Part shown: one piece after another, positions 1 to 11,168 of the stretch | How positions within the stretch are numbered: position 1 is the first letter of the stretch | How the letters are laid out: each line of letters opens with the position of its first letter | DNA from: Salvator merianae | Taxonomy: Eukaryota; Chordata; Lepidosauria; Squamata; Teiidae | NCBI GenBank assembly: GCA_003586115.2 | Contig: QVOM02000034.1 | Location: forward strand, 107,521,510-107,585,509 | Direction: 5' to 3' | Length of the DNA: 64,000 nt | Program-made: the position numbers and the translations under genes | The notes under the pieces: model-generated | Seen by the model: the letters and a program-made list of their open reading frames with translations, nothing else | The model's database searches: none | Told to the model about the DNA's origin: nothing

Positions 1-14
1 TGTGTGTGTGTGTG
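1..14. repeat. (TG)7 microsatellite at window edge
   Basis: The window opens inside a TG dinucleotide run. Its full length cannot be seen. Confidence 0.85.
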
Positions 15-419
15 CATGCTTTATTTGCTTGTTTGCCCTAATCATCAAAATGTCTAGTTTAATTAGTATTTACAGTAACATGTTTATAGTAAGTAAATAG
101 CAAATGTTCCTAAATTAGTTCCATTCTGCCATTTTATGTGCTGATGTTTACTCCTAGCTTTTCTAACCAAAAATCTGCTGCTGTTATTTCAGTTTCTAGA
201 AGGATCTATGTTAACACACACACACAGATTATTGTGGAATCTTAAAGACTTACAGATTTATTTATACTGCTGATTCGTCCAAGATAAACTGTAAGAAATA
301 ATAAATACTCCACACAAATTCTGGTATGAACTAATCATGGTCACACCATTAAACATCATCAAAAGCACAGATGAAAAAATACATTTTTAAGGATTTTAAA
401 AATACATTAACAGTGAGGA

Positions 420-560
420 AGCTACCTAGATCTCAGCTGGGAGTGAGTTCCAGAGAGAGGGAGTCACAACCAGAAAGGCTTTGTACTTGATCCTGGTTCC
501 TGTCATGAACTCAGTATCAAGCTCACTGTAGATATCCTAAGACTGCTCAGCCAGTAAACC
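420..560. repeat. Interspersed repeat fragment, LINE-tail type
   Basis: The stretch reads like the widespread amniote repeat segment with GAGTTCCA, AGTCACAACCAGAAAGGC and CTTTGTACTTG. Related wording recurs at about 27390-27440 and 29420-29470 (a first-person comparison by eye). Family assignment to an L2/CR1-type LINE tail is inference. Confidence 0.4.
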
Positions 561-699
561 TTTACAATGGAAAGTTATAGTTGTGCGTGCCAAAATCGCC
601 TGCCAGACACTGAATGGTAGGTAAATCAGGTCCTGAAAGTTCAAAAGGCAAGAGAAAGAAGTGTACTTATTGGTGTTTGTAAGCCCTTTAGAACGCTTA

Positions 700-833
700 G
701 GCTGCATCCAGACGTCACTTATCCCACTATATTAGGATATTCCGGAATAAAGCATGGAGATTCTGGAATATCTGTGCTTTATTCTGGAATATCCAAATAT
801 AGCAGAATAAGTAAGTGATGTCTGGATGCAGCC
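700..833. mobile_element. Fold-back MITE, PIF/Harbinger-like, 134 bp
   Basis: Nearly the whole element is an inverted repeat. The left end GGCTGCATCCAGACGTCACT pairs with the right end, whose complement reads GGCTGCATCCAGACATCACT. The inner arms (ATTCCGGAATAAAGCA and TGCTTTATTCTGGAAT) also pair. A TTA trinucleotide flanks both ends (697-699 and 834-836). That target duplication is the TWA type used by PIF/Harbinger transposases. It is non-autonomous, with no coding capacity. Confidence 0.8.
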
Positions 834-1599
834 TTATTGTAACAAAATTTAAAAAAAAGTATATAAAATAGGAATCAGAATTGGGTGGATTTCACCAGCA
901 GCTTTACGTGCATTCTGTATACACAGTAGGATGCTTAGCAGCAATGATAAAAACAATTATGGAAGAGATTGGATGTTTTTCATACAACGGTAAGCAGGAG
1001 TTCACACCAAAGTCAAAATCACCAGTAAGGCAACATTAATTATGCTAGAATTATTGCTAGAATTTTCATTAGTCTCTAGATTGAGGGAAGTCTATCAACA
1101 TAAGGCATGAGGAATGCTATGTAACCAGAGATTCCAACTTCAATTGGACAATCCAAATAGAAAAAGCTTGGCCTGATTCAAGTTACCAGCTTTTTCCAGA
1201 GCAGGTTAGTTCAAGTAATTGACAGTCTTGCCCAAGGGGCAGGGATGAGAACGATTGGGAAGTCACAGCTACAGTCAGTAAGCAAGATGAACCAGCATTT
1301 TTGTTTGCTGGCACCAGCTGCGGATTTCCAAGCCATCTACCTGTTTCCTCCTTAATCAAGCTTTCCACCACTTGACTTTGTAAGAAAACAGGTAACTTCA
1401 AACAGTCAGTGCATTCTTTGCTGCCCTCCCTATATGGGACAGTATGTGTATCGTACTGTTTAAACCTGACATGCATGTGGCATCATGAAGTGGTTGATTC
1501 TGACTAATAGCCACAAGAGTCCCCAGATGGGTTGATATTCAAGGAATAGTAAGAAACTGAGATATGATTATATGTAGTGGGGACAGAACAGGTATCAAA

Positions 1600-2054
1600 G
1601 GGCCAGTTCGCACTTGGTTGCTAGTGACATCTGCATGCTCACTAGCAAAGTACATCTGCATTTCATGGAGGCCCAAGCAATCAGGAACATCTGCAGATGC
1701 TCCCAATCACTGCTAGCTGTGGACCACAAAATTGTAGTACACAGCCGTAGCAGGAGCAGCTGCACTGCTCCAGGCATGCAGGTTTGCACCTACTTCCTGA
1801 TGCAAACTCTGCAGGCCACGGTGCAGCTGTGCCTGCAGCTGCATAGTTATGCGCCACTTCCCCAGTCCCCATGGCAGTGGCCAGATGTTTCCATGGTCAT
1901 GGTCGGTAACCCGGCATTCACACTGCAAATGCTGGAAGCCCATTTCAGGGTTGTTCCAGTCCTTGCAGTGCAGATGGCTGCCACACCACAGGTACTGTTC
2001 TACCTTGGAATGTTCTGATTTGAACATTCCAAGGCGGAAAGTGTAAAAAGGCTC
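1600..2054. mobile_element. TIR element, family A (forward copy)
   Basis: The left end is GGGCCAGTTCGCACTT and the right end is a degenerate complement (AAGTGTAAAAAGGCTC). Just inside the left end is a hairpin, GCTAGTGA (1620-1627) with TCACTAGC (1639-1646). Just inside the right end is a different, perfect 13-bp hairpin, CCTTGGAATGTTC (2003-2015) with GAACATTCCAAGG (2022-2034). The GC-richer core (CCATGGCAGTGGCCA, GTTGTTCCAGTCCTTGCAGTG) recurs in the copies at 8799, 26596, 53156 and 62768. AAA flanks both ends. The short ORFs inside have no recognisable product. Confidence 0.75.
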
Positions 2055-2558
2055 AAAGTAAGCCAGATCTGTGACTACTGAAGGCATATACTTATTTTAG
2101 ATTATTGTATACTAGGCTTTTAAAATGCACGGTCATGTCAAGATATAACTTAACTAACATTTAGAACTTTGATGTACAATAGATTTGAGTTCAAGTTTTA
2201 AAAAAGAAATAAAGAAACTTGAATTTTATCTAGAAGAGGGAGGTGAAAAATTCAGTGGAATTTGGAATTCTTGAGAGATTCCTATACTATAGGCACGGTT
2301 TCATATATACAGGATTGAATCGGATTTACCTTTCAAATCGGGTCTGTGCCCTCCCACGTTTTATCTGCAGTCCACATCTGTGGTGCAAATCGACAGGAAG
2401 GTGGATATCATTGCTGTGCACTCATCAGGCCAGTTTCCTGTCTCTGATATGCGAGTTACCTCTGTTAATCAGTATCAAGAATAGGATTGGCTGGTGGTGT
2501 CACATCTGGAGCTGCTCTGATTGGGCACTCACGGCAAACACAGCCTGGGCCCATAACC

Positions 2559-2937
2559 TGTCAGAGTAGCACAGTTCATGCATCGGAAGGCTTACAGGCA
2601 TTTCCATGAAGTAGAGCTAAAAAGAAAAAACTCCATAGGCAGCAGAGTCATTCTCACAGAGAAGTGTTTATTGTAGCTTGGTTCCATAATAAAAGCAAAG
2701 CATTCAGCAAGCAAGCAATACTGGATGTAATGAATGAGTGAATGAATATTAACAATCATACAGTCTCTAACTATATACAAAACTCTACCAATCAGAGATC
2801 TCACACTACTCTGCTGTGCCGGCGTAAACAGCAATGCAGGTGTCTCTTATCTAGAATGGTTTGGACAAAGCAGGAAACTGGCATTAGATTATGGACAAAG
2901 CTTATTCTGGTCACTGTGACCTCAGTATATTCTGTCA
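2559..2937 (-). mobile_element. Old copia-like LTR, solo or truncated element
   Basis: The stretch starts TGTCAGAGTAGCAC, ends TATTCTGTCA, and follows the LTRs of the 9.9-15.7 kb copia element along its length. Shared landmarks are CTTACAGGCAT, CATGAAGTAGA, ACAGAGAAG-GTTTATT, ACTATATACAAAA-TCTACCAATCAG, ATTAGATTATGGACAAAGC and the CACTGTGACCTCAG end. It is more diverged than those LTRs, so older or a sister family. About 15 bases to its left (CCTGGGCCCATAACC) match the leader next to the 5' LTR at 15318. It is therefore a 5' LTR with a scrap of internal sequence rather than a clean solo LTR. No matching 5-bp target duplication is seen. Confidence 0.75.
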
Positions 2938-3059
2938 CACTTACCTTGTCCATATCTGGTGTGTATCAAAATTTCTACCAATCAGTATGATTTGTCCTAC
3001 CCTCATGTTGTGCAGCAGGCTTTTGATACCCACCCTGCCCAAACTGTAAACCTGGATAT

Positions 3060-4170
3060 CCAATCTGTTTTGGACTTGGGGACTTTAGGTTTTGAGTGCT
3101 TATGTTTCCTTGCTCCTTTCCTTTCTCTGTGCGAAGCAATCTGTGTTACCTCATGAGTTCAGAGAAAGACAGGAGAAGAGGAGCAGATATGGCTCCTTTC
3201 ACAGCTTGCTAATATTTAGGGACTCTGAGAAATAGGGTGGGGGGGAGGAGGTGGGGGGGGAGAGAGAGAGAGACACTGCTGTCCTTGGAAGCCATTTGCT
3301 TAACTCTTTACTGCCCTGCTCATGAACGGGAATGATTTGATGCTTGGAAAAATAAAATAAAATAAAATAAAACTACTATAGTATATTACAGCTACCAAAC
3401 CTCAATTCTTTTTTTCTTTTGAAACTGTGTTTGGATTTGAGGTTTTGGGTGCTCAGGCTTTCTTGCTTCCTTCTCTTTGTGAAGGTGTGTGTTACCCCAT
3501 AAGTTCAGGCAAGAACGGGAGAAGAGGAACAGATTGTGGCCCCTTTCATACTCTCACGCACATGCCCTCACTCAGAGACAGTCTCTCATTTTTGTTGTTT
3601 GGAAAAAGAAAACTGTAGCTGTATACAACAGCTGCTTCCCCTTTTTAGAAACAGTATTTGGACTTGAGGTTCCAGGTGCTTGGGTGTTCTTGTCCCCTCC
3701 CTCAGGATGAGTGTGTCTTTAAACCTGGGGCGGGGGAACTCCTGTTTTTGTGCTTGGTGGCAAGCCTCTGCAGAAGGGGGAGGGCAGCATGTTGTCCTCA
3801 GTGGGTGCGCCCTCAGCATCCAGGTGCAGCACTTCAAGTCTGCTTACTCTGGGCACCCGCTGCCATCTCCCAGCTGCACCTACACCTCCTTAGGCATGAA
3901 GCCTGCCATTGCATGTGCCCGCTGCCACTGACCCCGGCAAGGAGCCACGCAGACCTGTTTTCAGCCTGCAGAAGGGGCTGCCTGTCTGAAGGGCCATCTG
4001 GCCGCCCTGACTGCCTCTGGTTCCCAATTGGCCAGTGCAAGAAAGGAAGGACTGTTTGAGGTCTTGTTCACTTCAGTAGACATTTTTGGTGTTTGAAAAG
4101 GAAAAAGAAAAGTAAACTGTAGGGGAATCCAATGGCTGCTGCCCTCCCTTCTCCTCAGTGCTTGAAAACA
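3060..4170. repeat. Diverged long tandem units (3-4 copies)
   Basis: A block with TTTGGACTTGGGGAC, TTTTGAGTGCT, CTTGCTCCTTTC, TGTGTTACC-CAT-AGTTCAG and GGAGAAGAGGA-CAGAT occurs at about 3068-3195 and again at 3427-3550. Its first part recurs at 3656-3715. Each unit is preceded by an AAGAAAACTGTAG-ACAGCTGC-like segment, which also recurs near 4090-4160. Spacing is irregular (about 360 and 225 bp). Short ORFs through this block are not supported as genes. Confidence 0.55.
3348..3371. repeat. (AAAAT)n microsatellite
   Basis: About five AAAAT units in a row. Confidence 0.85.
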
Positions 4171-7100
4171 GTACAGGGATTCAATTACCCAAACCTATGA
4201 GCATCCAGAACAATTCCAGGGAGTAAGGGGGAGGGTGGTGGAGGTAGTTTACTTGCAAAAAGTAGAGAGACTGGCTGTCAGAGCATCACAAGAGGTGGCC
4301 AGCATTCTATTTGCATGATCAGTTTAAAAAAGGAAAGCTGACTTTGCACACCCTTTCAAAACACGCTTTTGAAGCAACACACCGAGTCAAATGGGTGCTG
4401 CAGAGAAACTCAGCATTCATTGATGCTTAAATCACTCTTTCTGCATTGCAGAATATCATCCCTGAGACTTGGGACAGCTTTCAATTTCATGTGTGAATGT
4501 ATGGCCGCCACCACAAAAAAACTAGGTCCCCCCTTCTGTTGCTTTTACAACATGTGGAAACACCTTATGAGTTCACCCACCCACACAAGCCTGACACAGA
4601 TTCATACAACTGTCACTTGTTTTTCTTTTAATAACTGCACACTATCCCAAGTTACCCTCAGTTCACTAAAAATAAATTGTATGTTTAATATTATGTTAGA
4701 TTCTTAGTTTATTCTTAGTTCATGTTTAATATAGCACTGAATGAATCTTAAATTTAATTTTGCAAGGAAGATCCATGCTGTAATTACTGTAACATAAATA
4801 AATTAAAACTAAATTTTGCTTTGCTGAATGTAACAGGCTACTGAGAATTATGATCCAATTTCATTTTTATGCCAGGAACACTATACAATAGATATTGCAG
4901 GAAGGGATCTTTTTATTTCACCCCCTGTGGATGTTTTGTTTCTGTTGGTAGAACAGAAGAACCAAACAGATTTTTAAACAACAAACTGGTTGAAGAGAAC
5001 TTGCATATTTGTTTAAATATACTTAAATTTTAAATAAATTAATATCCTGACCTTTTTTCATAGAAACTTGCGTAGCTGTACAACACAGTATAAGTTGCAA
5101 AAGTAGATAAAACATCAGAGCCAAATAAAAATAGGAACCACAAATATCTAAAACAAACTCTCAAGGGCATCCCTAAGTTCCATGTGGAAGTATGGAGAGA
5201 ATTTATATTGTTACTTCATTGCAACCCTCTCTTGTGAAGGTAGGTTAATTATTAAGTAGTTTCTAAGAGAACTTTTTTTTTAAGTGGAACCCCTAAAGAT
5301 CACAATTCACAAAAAATGGCAAGAAACAGTTGACATTCACAAAGATTTGGTCGTGAAATACTGTATTACTTTTTCTGAAGAAGACCACTGGTTGAAACAC
5401 ACTTGGTTGGTTGTGTCAGGCTTGAAGTACACCCACACTATTCTTGAATTTATTGGGAGCAGGAACAAGAACTTATCTATTGTCTCTTCAAGACAATGGT
5501 TTGAATTTGGGTACCATTGCCTGATAAAACCTGATATATTGCGTGAGACACAAGTTCTGCCCTGTGGATTATTATATTGATTTAGCAACAGTGGGTATAT
5601 GTGAGAGAGGATGGACTTGACTCATTGCTTTATTTATAGGTTTCTAGCTTGGTGATTTTTGTTCTTTTTTTTCCACTTTATATATTGCTTCATTCTGTGC
5701 CTCTATTTATGCAGCATTATAGAATATACTTTATCTTATACTTGAAAATGATACAATTGAAACAAATTCGTTGCACACTTTGCTCCTGAATCCTTTTGAT
5801 CCTTTTCTTTTTGGTAAGAATCATGCTATGACTTTGGAGCAAACTAAGAGCTTATCATCTAGGTGCTGAAAAGTGGTCATATTTTAGCTAATCATGTGCG
5901 TGGTAGCCTAGCAGCCACTAAATATTTCATAGTCTGCAGCATCATGGGAAAGGCTGGTGCCTATTCTGAGATATAATCCAGAATAAGGCCCAGTGGAGAA
6001 AGGGCCTTAATTTCTGCTTCCCCAGACAAAACGTCCTAGAAAAAATATAAATCTCACTTTTCCCTATGGGAGGGGGGAGGGTCATAAATTGGTGCTGAAA
6101 TGACTTAGAAAATGATATCATGTCAAATCAAGTAAACTAAATCATTCTGAAGATTTCTGTCCACTTACTCCTGACACTATTAGCTTTATCCATTCTTTAT
6201 TTGCTGAAAAAATGTACATACTGACTTTCTGCTCTGTAACAAAGGGAGTTTCTACGTATTGTAAAAGCAGTGGGAAGGACTCAGGTTTTCAGGTTGGTGA
6301 CCACACATTCATGCATGAAATTCAAAGCTGCTCCAGATTTTAGGGAGCATATCTGCGCTTTGCAGAAAGAGTCACTGGGGACCACTAAACACAAGGTTTA
6401 TGTGTGGCACTCATTTCATATGGAGTGTGGATTCCAATCTACAATCATTCCATGTTGGTTAAAAAAAAAAAGTATTCAGTAAATTTGGGTACATGAATAC
6501 TGGCATCCTATTGGGCAGTTGCCCAGCTGGGAAAGATGTCATCTGCCCACTTCTGAGCTATGTTCAAGATTGTTTCCTGCCATTTCTGTTGGCATTTGCC
6601 CGTAGAAAAGAGGGAGGCAGGACCTTGAGCCACTGCTGGCACAGTGGGTAAGTGCAGCATCTTGAGCAAGGAACCTTATCCCTCCCGTGATCATGATTAG
6701 GGAGTCTTCCTATCTAACCCCAATTGGTACACCCATTCCAAGGGCTTTCTCTGCTTGTATTTTTCTTTGCGTTTCCTATGCATTCGGGTACTCATATTTT
6801 TTTTTCCTGTAGGCCAAGTCTATTTGCCCTTTCAAAAGAGAGGGCTGGTGGGGCAAGCCAGTCACCACGATATACTTCATCAACACTCCCTTCCCCCTTG
6901 TCTTTGCTAGAACATTCCCTACTGCAGATCTCACCCTTTCCCTTCCTACGCACAGCAGGCTTTAATATTCATTCATTTTAAGAAAATCCAAAATTCATTG
7001 TATGTAAGGACCCAGTCACACCTAAGTTATAATCCAGCTGCAGTCCACTTTCAGACTGGGAAAACACACCAGTGTAGTAATAAGATTTTTTTTCCCCAGC

Positions 7101-7376
7101 ATTATCTATCCCCAAAAATCCACCTTTGGGTTAGATAATGTGGAAACAAAATGATTAGTCACTTTGCTGATGCATTCTTTTGATTCCAAAGTGGACTGAA
7201 ACTGGGCCCTGAATGTCACTGTATCCAGGTACCTGAGTTCTTCTATGTAAAGAAACCCAAAGACTTGAATCATTTGCTGGAAGCAAAGTAGCTACAGTGT
7301 TTCTGAGCCTTCCTTACAGGGTTATTATTCTATTCTTGTTTTCCTACCAAATTTGTAAGGAAGGTTTAAAAACATT
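4171..7376. other. AT-rich intronic sequence, nothing recognised
   Basis: This is unique-looking AT-rich intron. The short ORFs (for example near 5284-5580 and 6724-6981) have no domain, no splice context and no codon pattern suggesting a gene. A modest pyrimidine-rich stretch lies at 6770-6990. Confidence 0.6.
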
Positions 7377-7893
7377 GGGCCTGTTCACACTTACAATAGT
7401 AGACCATTTTAATTAGCAGGGTTTGGGCCACCCAGGATCCAGTATGGTGAGGAGTGTTCGCACTTGTCAGCGCTGGAACACTTCGCAAGCTGACCAGCTG
7501 AAGGAGCAGTGCAGATGGGAGTGCACTACTTAGGTAGCTGTATCTGGACCCAGAGAAGCTATGTCCAGACATGTGTCCAGACACAGAGAAGCTGTGTCCA
7601 GACATGTCCAAAATGGACACCAGGGTCTGGACCCCAAAGTCCAAACTTGGGTTTGAACCGTCTGATGGTGCCTGTGCAATCCCCATCCCATCGCCATTCC
7701 AAACCAGGAAGTAGTGTGAACGTACCACTCCCAATCCTCACCCAGTCACACTAGTCAGCTTGGGGACTACAGTTTTTTTAACCACAGCTGGTGAGCATCA
7801 GGCAGGCTTCAGTAGGTTTCCAGTCAGCTGAGGCTGTTTGCAGGTGCGAATGCTTCATTTCAGTGAGTGTCACTCTCTAAGTGTGAACAGGCT
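7377..7893. mobile_element. TIR element related to family A
   Basis: The left end GGGCCTGTTCACACTTA and the right end (complement GCCTGTTCACACTTAG) pair over 15 bases. The interior differs from the family A core. It contains a local tandem duplication around 7551-7610 built on GAGAAGCT-TGTCCAGACATGT. No clear target duplication is present. Confidence 0.65.
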
Positions 7894-8798
7894 TATATTA
7901 ACTAGTTTGCACACAGCCTCCAGTAAATTATGTGTCTCCACATTCATGAAGAAACACAAGAAAAAAAAGTGAAGTGAGCATTTTGATTTCATTGACATGT
8001 TCTTTGATTTTTTTTCTCCTGAGAACTTTGTCTTCACTCTATCTGTTTCCTGTTGCTTCAGATTTTCTTTTGTGGGTTCTTGAATCAATTTCATTTGGAG
8101 ATCCACTTCCAAGAATCCGAGGATTTGATTTAAGGGCCAAAAACAAAACAAAAAAAAGATCTTTGCATGCTAGGAGTGAAGGACTGAGCAAGCTGATTGG
8201 TAGGGAAGGTGGCATTGCCTTTAGAGCCTTGCAAATTGTTCAGCCAATCACACAGGATTGTGTGATTATGGTGCCGTCAGTCACACACCTGCAACCAGCC
8301 ACAAAGGAAAGCCCAAATTTGCAGCAAGATGTTGGCTGCAATGTAAACAGGAATTGTTCACATTAAATGCGGATTTCCCTTGAAAATGAACACAAGGAAA
8401 ATGGAAACAGGATAGCTCGCTTTTTAAAAAGAACGCTGATCTAACCTGCCGAAAGTTGTTTAAAGACATAGGAGTTCAAAAGTTGCTAAAAAGTCTATTG
8501 GTACAAAAGTCAACGTAACAGCAATCATTTCTAAAGCTGTGAAACTAAAAATAAGCAGACTAGCATAGGGAACAAAAAAAAACAAGATGTAGTAAACAGA
8601 TGTTAGTCATTATCCATGAAAAAGTTTTCTCTGTTCAAAACCTCAAAAGAATCCTGGTAGATGGAATTAGAAGCCCATCTAATCCAAAATGGACCTTCTG
8701 AGGTGCTTCAAACACCATCACTTTATACTTTTGTGTAGAATTCAAAGATGTAGCCTGTTAGTTTAGCTCAGTAAGCAAGGGAGTCGAGTAGCACCTTA
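7894..8798. other. Intronic sequence, nothing recognised
   Basis: No exon, RNA or confidently named repeat is seen. A short segment near 8650-8700 resembles the common amniote repeat phrase about picking 'CCATCTAATCC' sites, too short to classify. Confidence 0.5.
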
Positions 8799-9181
8799 GG
8801 GTCTGTTTGAACTTGCCAGCGTAGAATGGTATAATTATGGTGGGACAGACCCCGTGGTGCAGCAGTCTTCCGCACTGCAAGGACTGGAACAGCCCAAAAC
8901 AGGCTTCCAGCACTTGCAGTGTAAATGCTGGCCCACCTGCCATGACAGTTGCTGTGGAAATGTCCAGCCACTGCCATGATTACTGGGGATACAGTGCACG
9001 ACTGCACAGACACACCCATGCCACGCTGCAGCATTCACACCTAGAAACAGGTATGAATGCTGTTGACTGGGAGCAGACCAGCTACTAGATCTACTCTCAG
9101 GCTGTTTACTCACTGCACACAGTTTCCCAAATGGAGTTGGTACAATCCCATTCAGACAGTCCATTCCAGCAGAACAGGATC
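8799..9181. mobile_element. TIR element, family A (degenerate copy)
   Basis: The left end GGGTCTGTTTGAACTTG resembles the family A end. The core carries the family phrases CACTGCAAGGACTGGAACAG, CCAGCACTTGCAGTGTAAATG, TGCCATGACAGTTGC and CAGCATTCACACC. The core runs in the reverse sense relative to the copy at 1600. The right border is poorly preserved (AGAACAGGATC) and the end coordinate is approximate. Confidence 0.55.
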
Positions 9182-9249
9182 TTTCTATTTAACTTTTGAG
9201 TCTTTGTGTTGGGAATTTTTAGCTTACTTGAAAATAATGTAGGTAAAAG

Positions 9250-9382
9250 ATGTTGTTTGGAGAGGCTAGACCAGAAGTCCCATCAATGGTTTAGTATATA
9301 ATCTTAGCATGCTGGCTGAGAATAATCTTTGCATTCTCCAAATAAAGCCACAAGATGTGTCAAAAAAAAAAAAAAAAAAAAA
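9250..9382 (+). other. AATAAA followed by a 20-base poly(A) run
   Basis: AATAAA lies at about 9340-9345 and a pure A run starts at 9362. This looks like the 3' end of a retroposed transcript or SINE. The upstream 100 bases are not recognised. Confidence 0.35.
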
Positions 9383-9473
9383 GACAATAAGACAATAAGA
9401 CATGCCAGTCTTTTCTACCACATCTGCATTTCTTTGTACCTTGACTTAGTCTTTTCTGATGTCAGTGAGAACT

Positions 9474-9889
9474 TATTGTTGTTGTTTAGTAATTTAGTTG
9501 CCTCCAACTCTTCGTGACCACATGAACCATAGCACAGCAGGCCCATCTGTCTCTCAGAGTCTGCTTAAGCTAATGTTCACTTCCTTCACAACACTATCTA
9601 ACCATCTCATCCTCTGCTGTCCCCTTCTCCTTTTGTCTTCAATCTTTCACAGCATCAGGGTCTTTTCTAGTGAATCCTGTCTTCTCATTACATAGCCAAA
9701 ATATTTGAGTTTCTGCTCCAATATTGGTTCTTCCAATGAATAGTCTGGGTTGAATTCCTTTTGTATCTTCTTCTTGTAGTCTGTTTTGATCTTCTTGTAG
9801 TCTAAGGGACTCTCAAATGTTTTCTCCAGCACCACAGTTAAAAAGCATTGATTATTTGCACTCAGTCTTCTTTATGGAGCAACTCTTAG
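9474..9889 (-). mobile_element. RTE/BovB LINE 3' fragment
   Basis: Read on the minus strand, the segment encodes the C-terminal region of BovB-type LINE protein. Recognisable pieces are ESPLDYK, YSLEEPILEQKLKYFGYVMR and DSLEKTLML. On the plus strand the 3' tail begins with TGTTGTTGTTGTT and the phrase CAACTCTTCGTGACCACATG that is typical of this family in squamates. The reading frame is broken by short duplications of the TCTTCTTGTAGTCT phrase at 9766-9802. It is 5'-truncated, ending abruptly at about 9889 next to a TIR-like end. Confidence 0.85.
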
Positions 9890-9909
9890 GGCGTTTCTGC
9901 ACTTACCTT
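9890..9909. other. TIR-like end split by the copia insertion
   Basis: AGGGCGTTTCTGCACTTACC precedes the copia element, and the sequence resumes after it at 15689 with AAAGGGTCCAGAGGCCTCC. A similar end in opposite orientation (complement GCCCATTTCTGCACTTAG) lies at about 18363-18384. A similar start (GGCTGTTTCTGCACTTTC) lies at 18712. I infer a decayed DNA transposon as the landing site. The other end of the split copy was not located. Confidence 0.4.
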
Positions 9910-10276
9910 TGTCAGAATAGCACAGTGTAGGCGCAGAAGACTTACAGGCATCTTCATGAAGTAGATCAAAACAAAGAGACTCAGAGGCAGCATGGTCAGT
10001 TCCACAGAGAAGGATTTATTAACTTGCTTGGTTTCATAGTAAAAATAAGCAAAGCATTTTTTTAATGTAGCTTAAGGATTGAGTGTAACTAGAAAGAACA
10101 AAATGCAGCTAACTATATACAAAATTCTACCAATCAGTTATCTGGCATTATTCTGCTGCATAGGCATAACAACTGCGCAGATGTCTCTTTATCTGAATTG
10201 CAATAGACTAAGCACACTGACATTAGATTATGGACAAAGCATATTACTATCACTGTGACCTCAGCATACTCTAACA
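9910..10276 (-). repeat. 3' LTR of the copia element
   Basis: In plus-strand reading it runs TGTCAGAATAGCACAG to CATACTCTAACA. It matches the LTR at 15318 with scattered substitutions and a poly-T length difference near 10060. The adjacent internal bases 10277-10287 read on the minus strand as a purine run (ATGGGAAGGGA), the expected polypurine tract for plus-strand priming. Confidence 0.9.
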
Positions 10277-10341
10277 TCCCTTCCCATAACTAATAACAGT
10301 GTATAACATTTACATCACACAATTAGTTGCAGGCATGACAT

Positions 10342-11042
10342 TCAAATTTCACACATCAGGTTATGTTTCATTTGAGTTACAGGCTTAGTGAAAATATCAG
10401 CAACATTTTCCTCAGTACTTACATACAATAATTTTACAAAACCATCCTGTATAAGCTGTTTCATGTTTTGGTACTTCACACCTATATACTTTCTTCTGGT
10501 TTTCATGTTCTCAGTACCAGCCAAATGAATACACGTTTGAGAATCTTCAAAAACTTCAATTGGTGTTTGGGGGTTTTCTCCTAAATCAATTAGTAAAGAA
10601 TGCAGCCATTGAAGTTCTGCACACGTCTCCGAAAAAGCACAAAACTCTGCTTCTGCGGTAGAAAACTAATTGAGGTTTGTTTTCTGGAACACCAGGACAA
10701 TGTTACATTGTCATATTTTGTTAAATATCCACTACAAGATTTACGATCACTATCATCAGCAAATGAGCTATCACAAAAAGCAGAAAGTTTGTTGCCATCA
10801 TTTGGAAAAAATGCCAAGCTATGATTTGCTGTTGCTTTCCGATATCTTAATACTCTTTTTATAGCTTCCCAATGAAACACCGTTGGTTTAGAGCTTGCTC
10901 TGCTGAGAGCACTCACTGCGTAAGCCACATCCGGTCTGGTATGATTTGTGATGTGGTATGATGTGCTTCCAATTACTGACTTGTATAATGTTGTATTTGA
11001 AAAATCAGGAGAATCACCTTGTTTACAGAAATCTAAACACAT
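10342..11042 (-). pseudogene. copia RNase H region
   Basis: Two minus-strand pieces in different frames cover this domain. 10590-11042 contains TRPDVAYAVSALSR and FCDSSFADDSDRKSCSGY, corresponding to the first catalytic acidic residue and the S-x-SGY block of copia RNase H. The catalytic glutamate block (usually STEAEY) is not recognisable. 10342-10524 gives the C-terminal block with KYIGVKYQN and VADIFTKPV, the typical copia Pol end. A frameshift separates them near 10590. It acts within the Pol polyprotein in intact relatives and is non-functional here. Confidence 0.88.
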
Positions 11043-11168
11043 TGGAGTCTTAACACCTTTTACTGAGTCATTCTGGTTTTCTGTAGCAATTCAGATATTT
11101 TTTTCTGTCTGATTCAATTAAAAACCTTTTTCTGGTACTCTCAGAATTTCAATGCCTAAGTTCTTTCT

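Noticed and set aside
1713..2087. 124- and 134-codon open frames inside the TIR element
   Set aside because: The same GC-rich core is open on both strands in several non-coding copies. No transposase signature is present.
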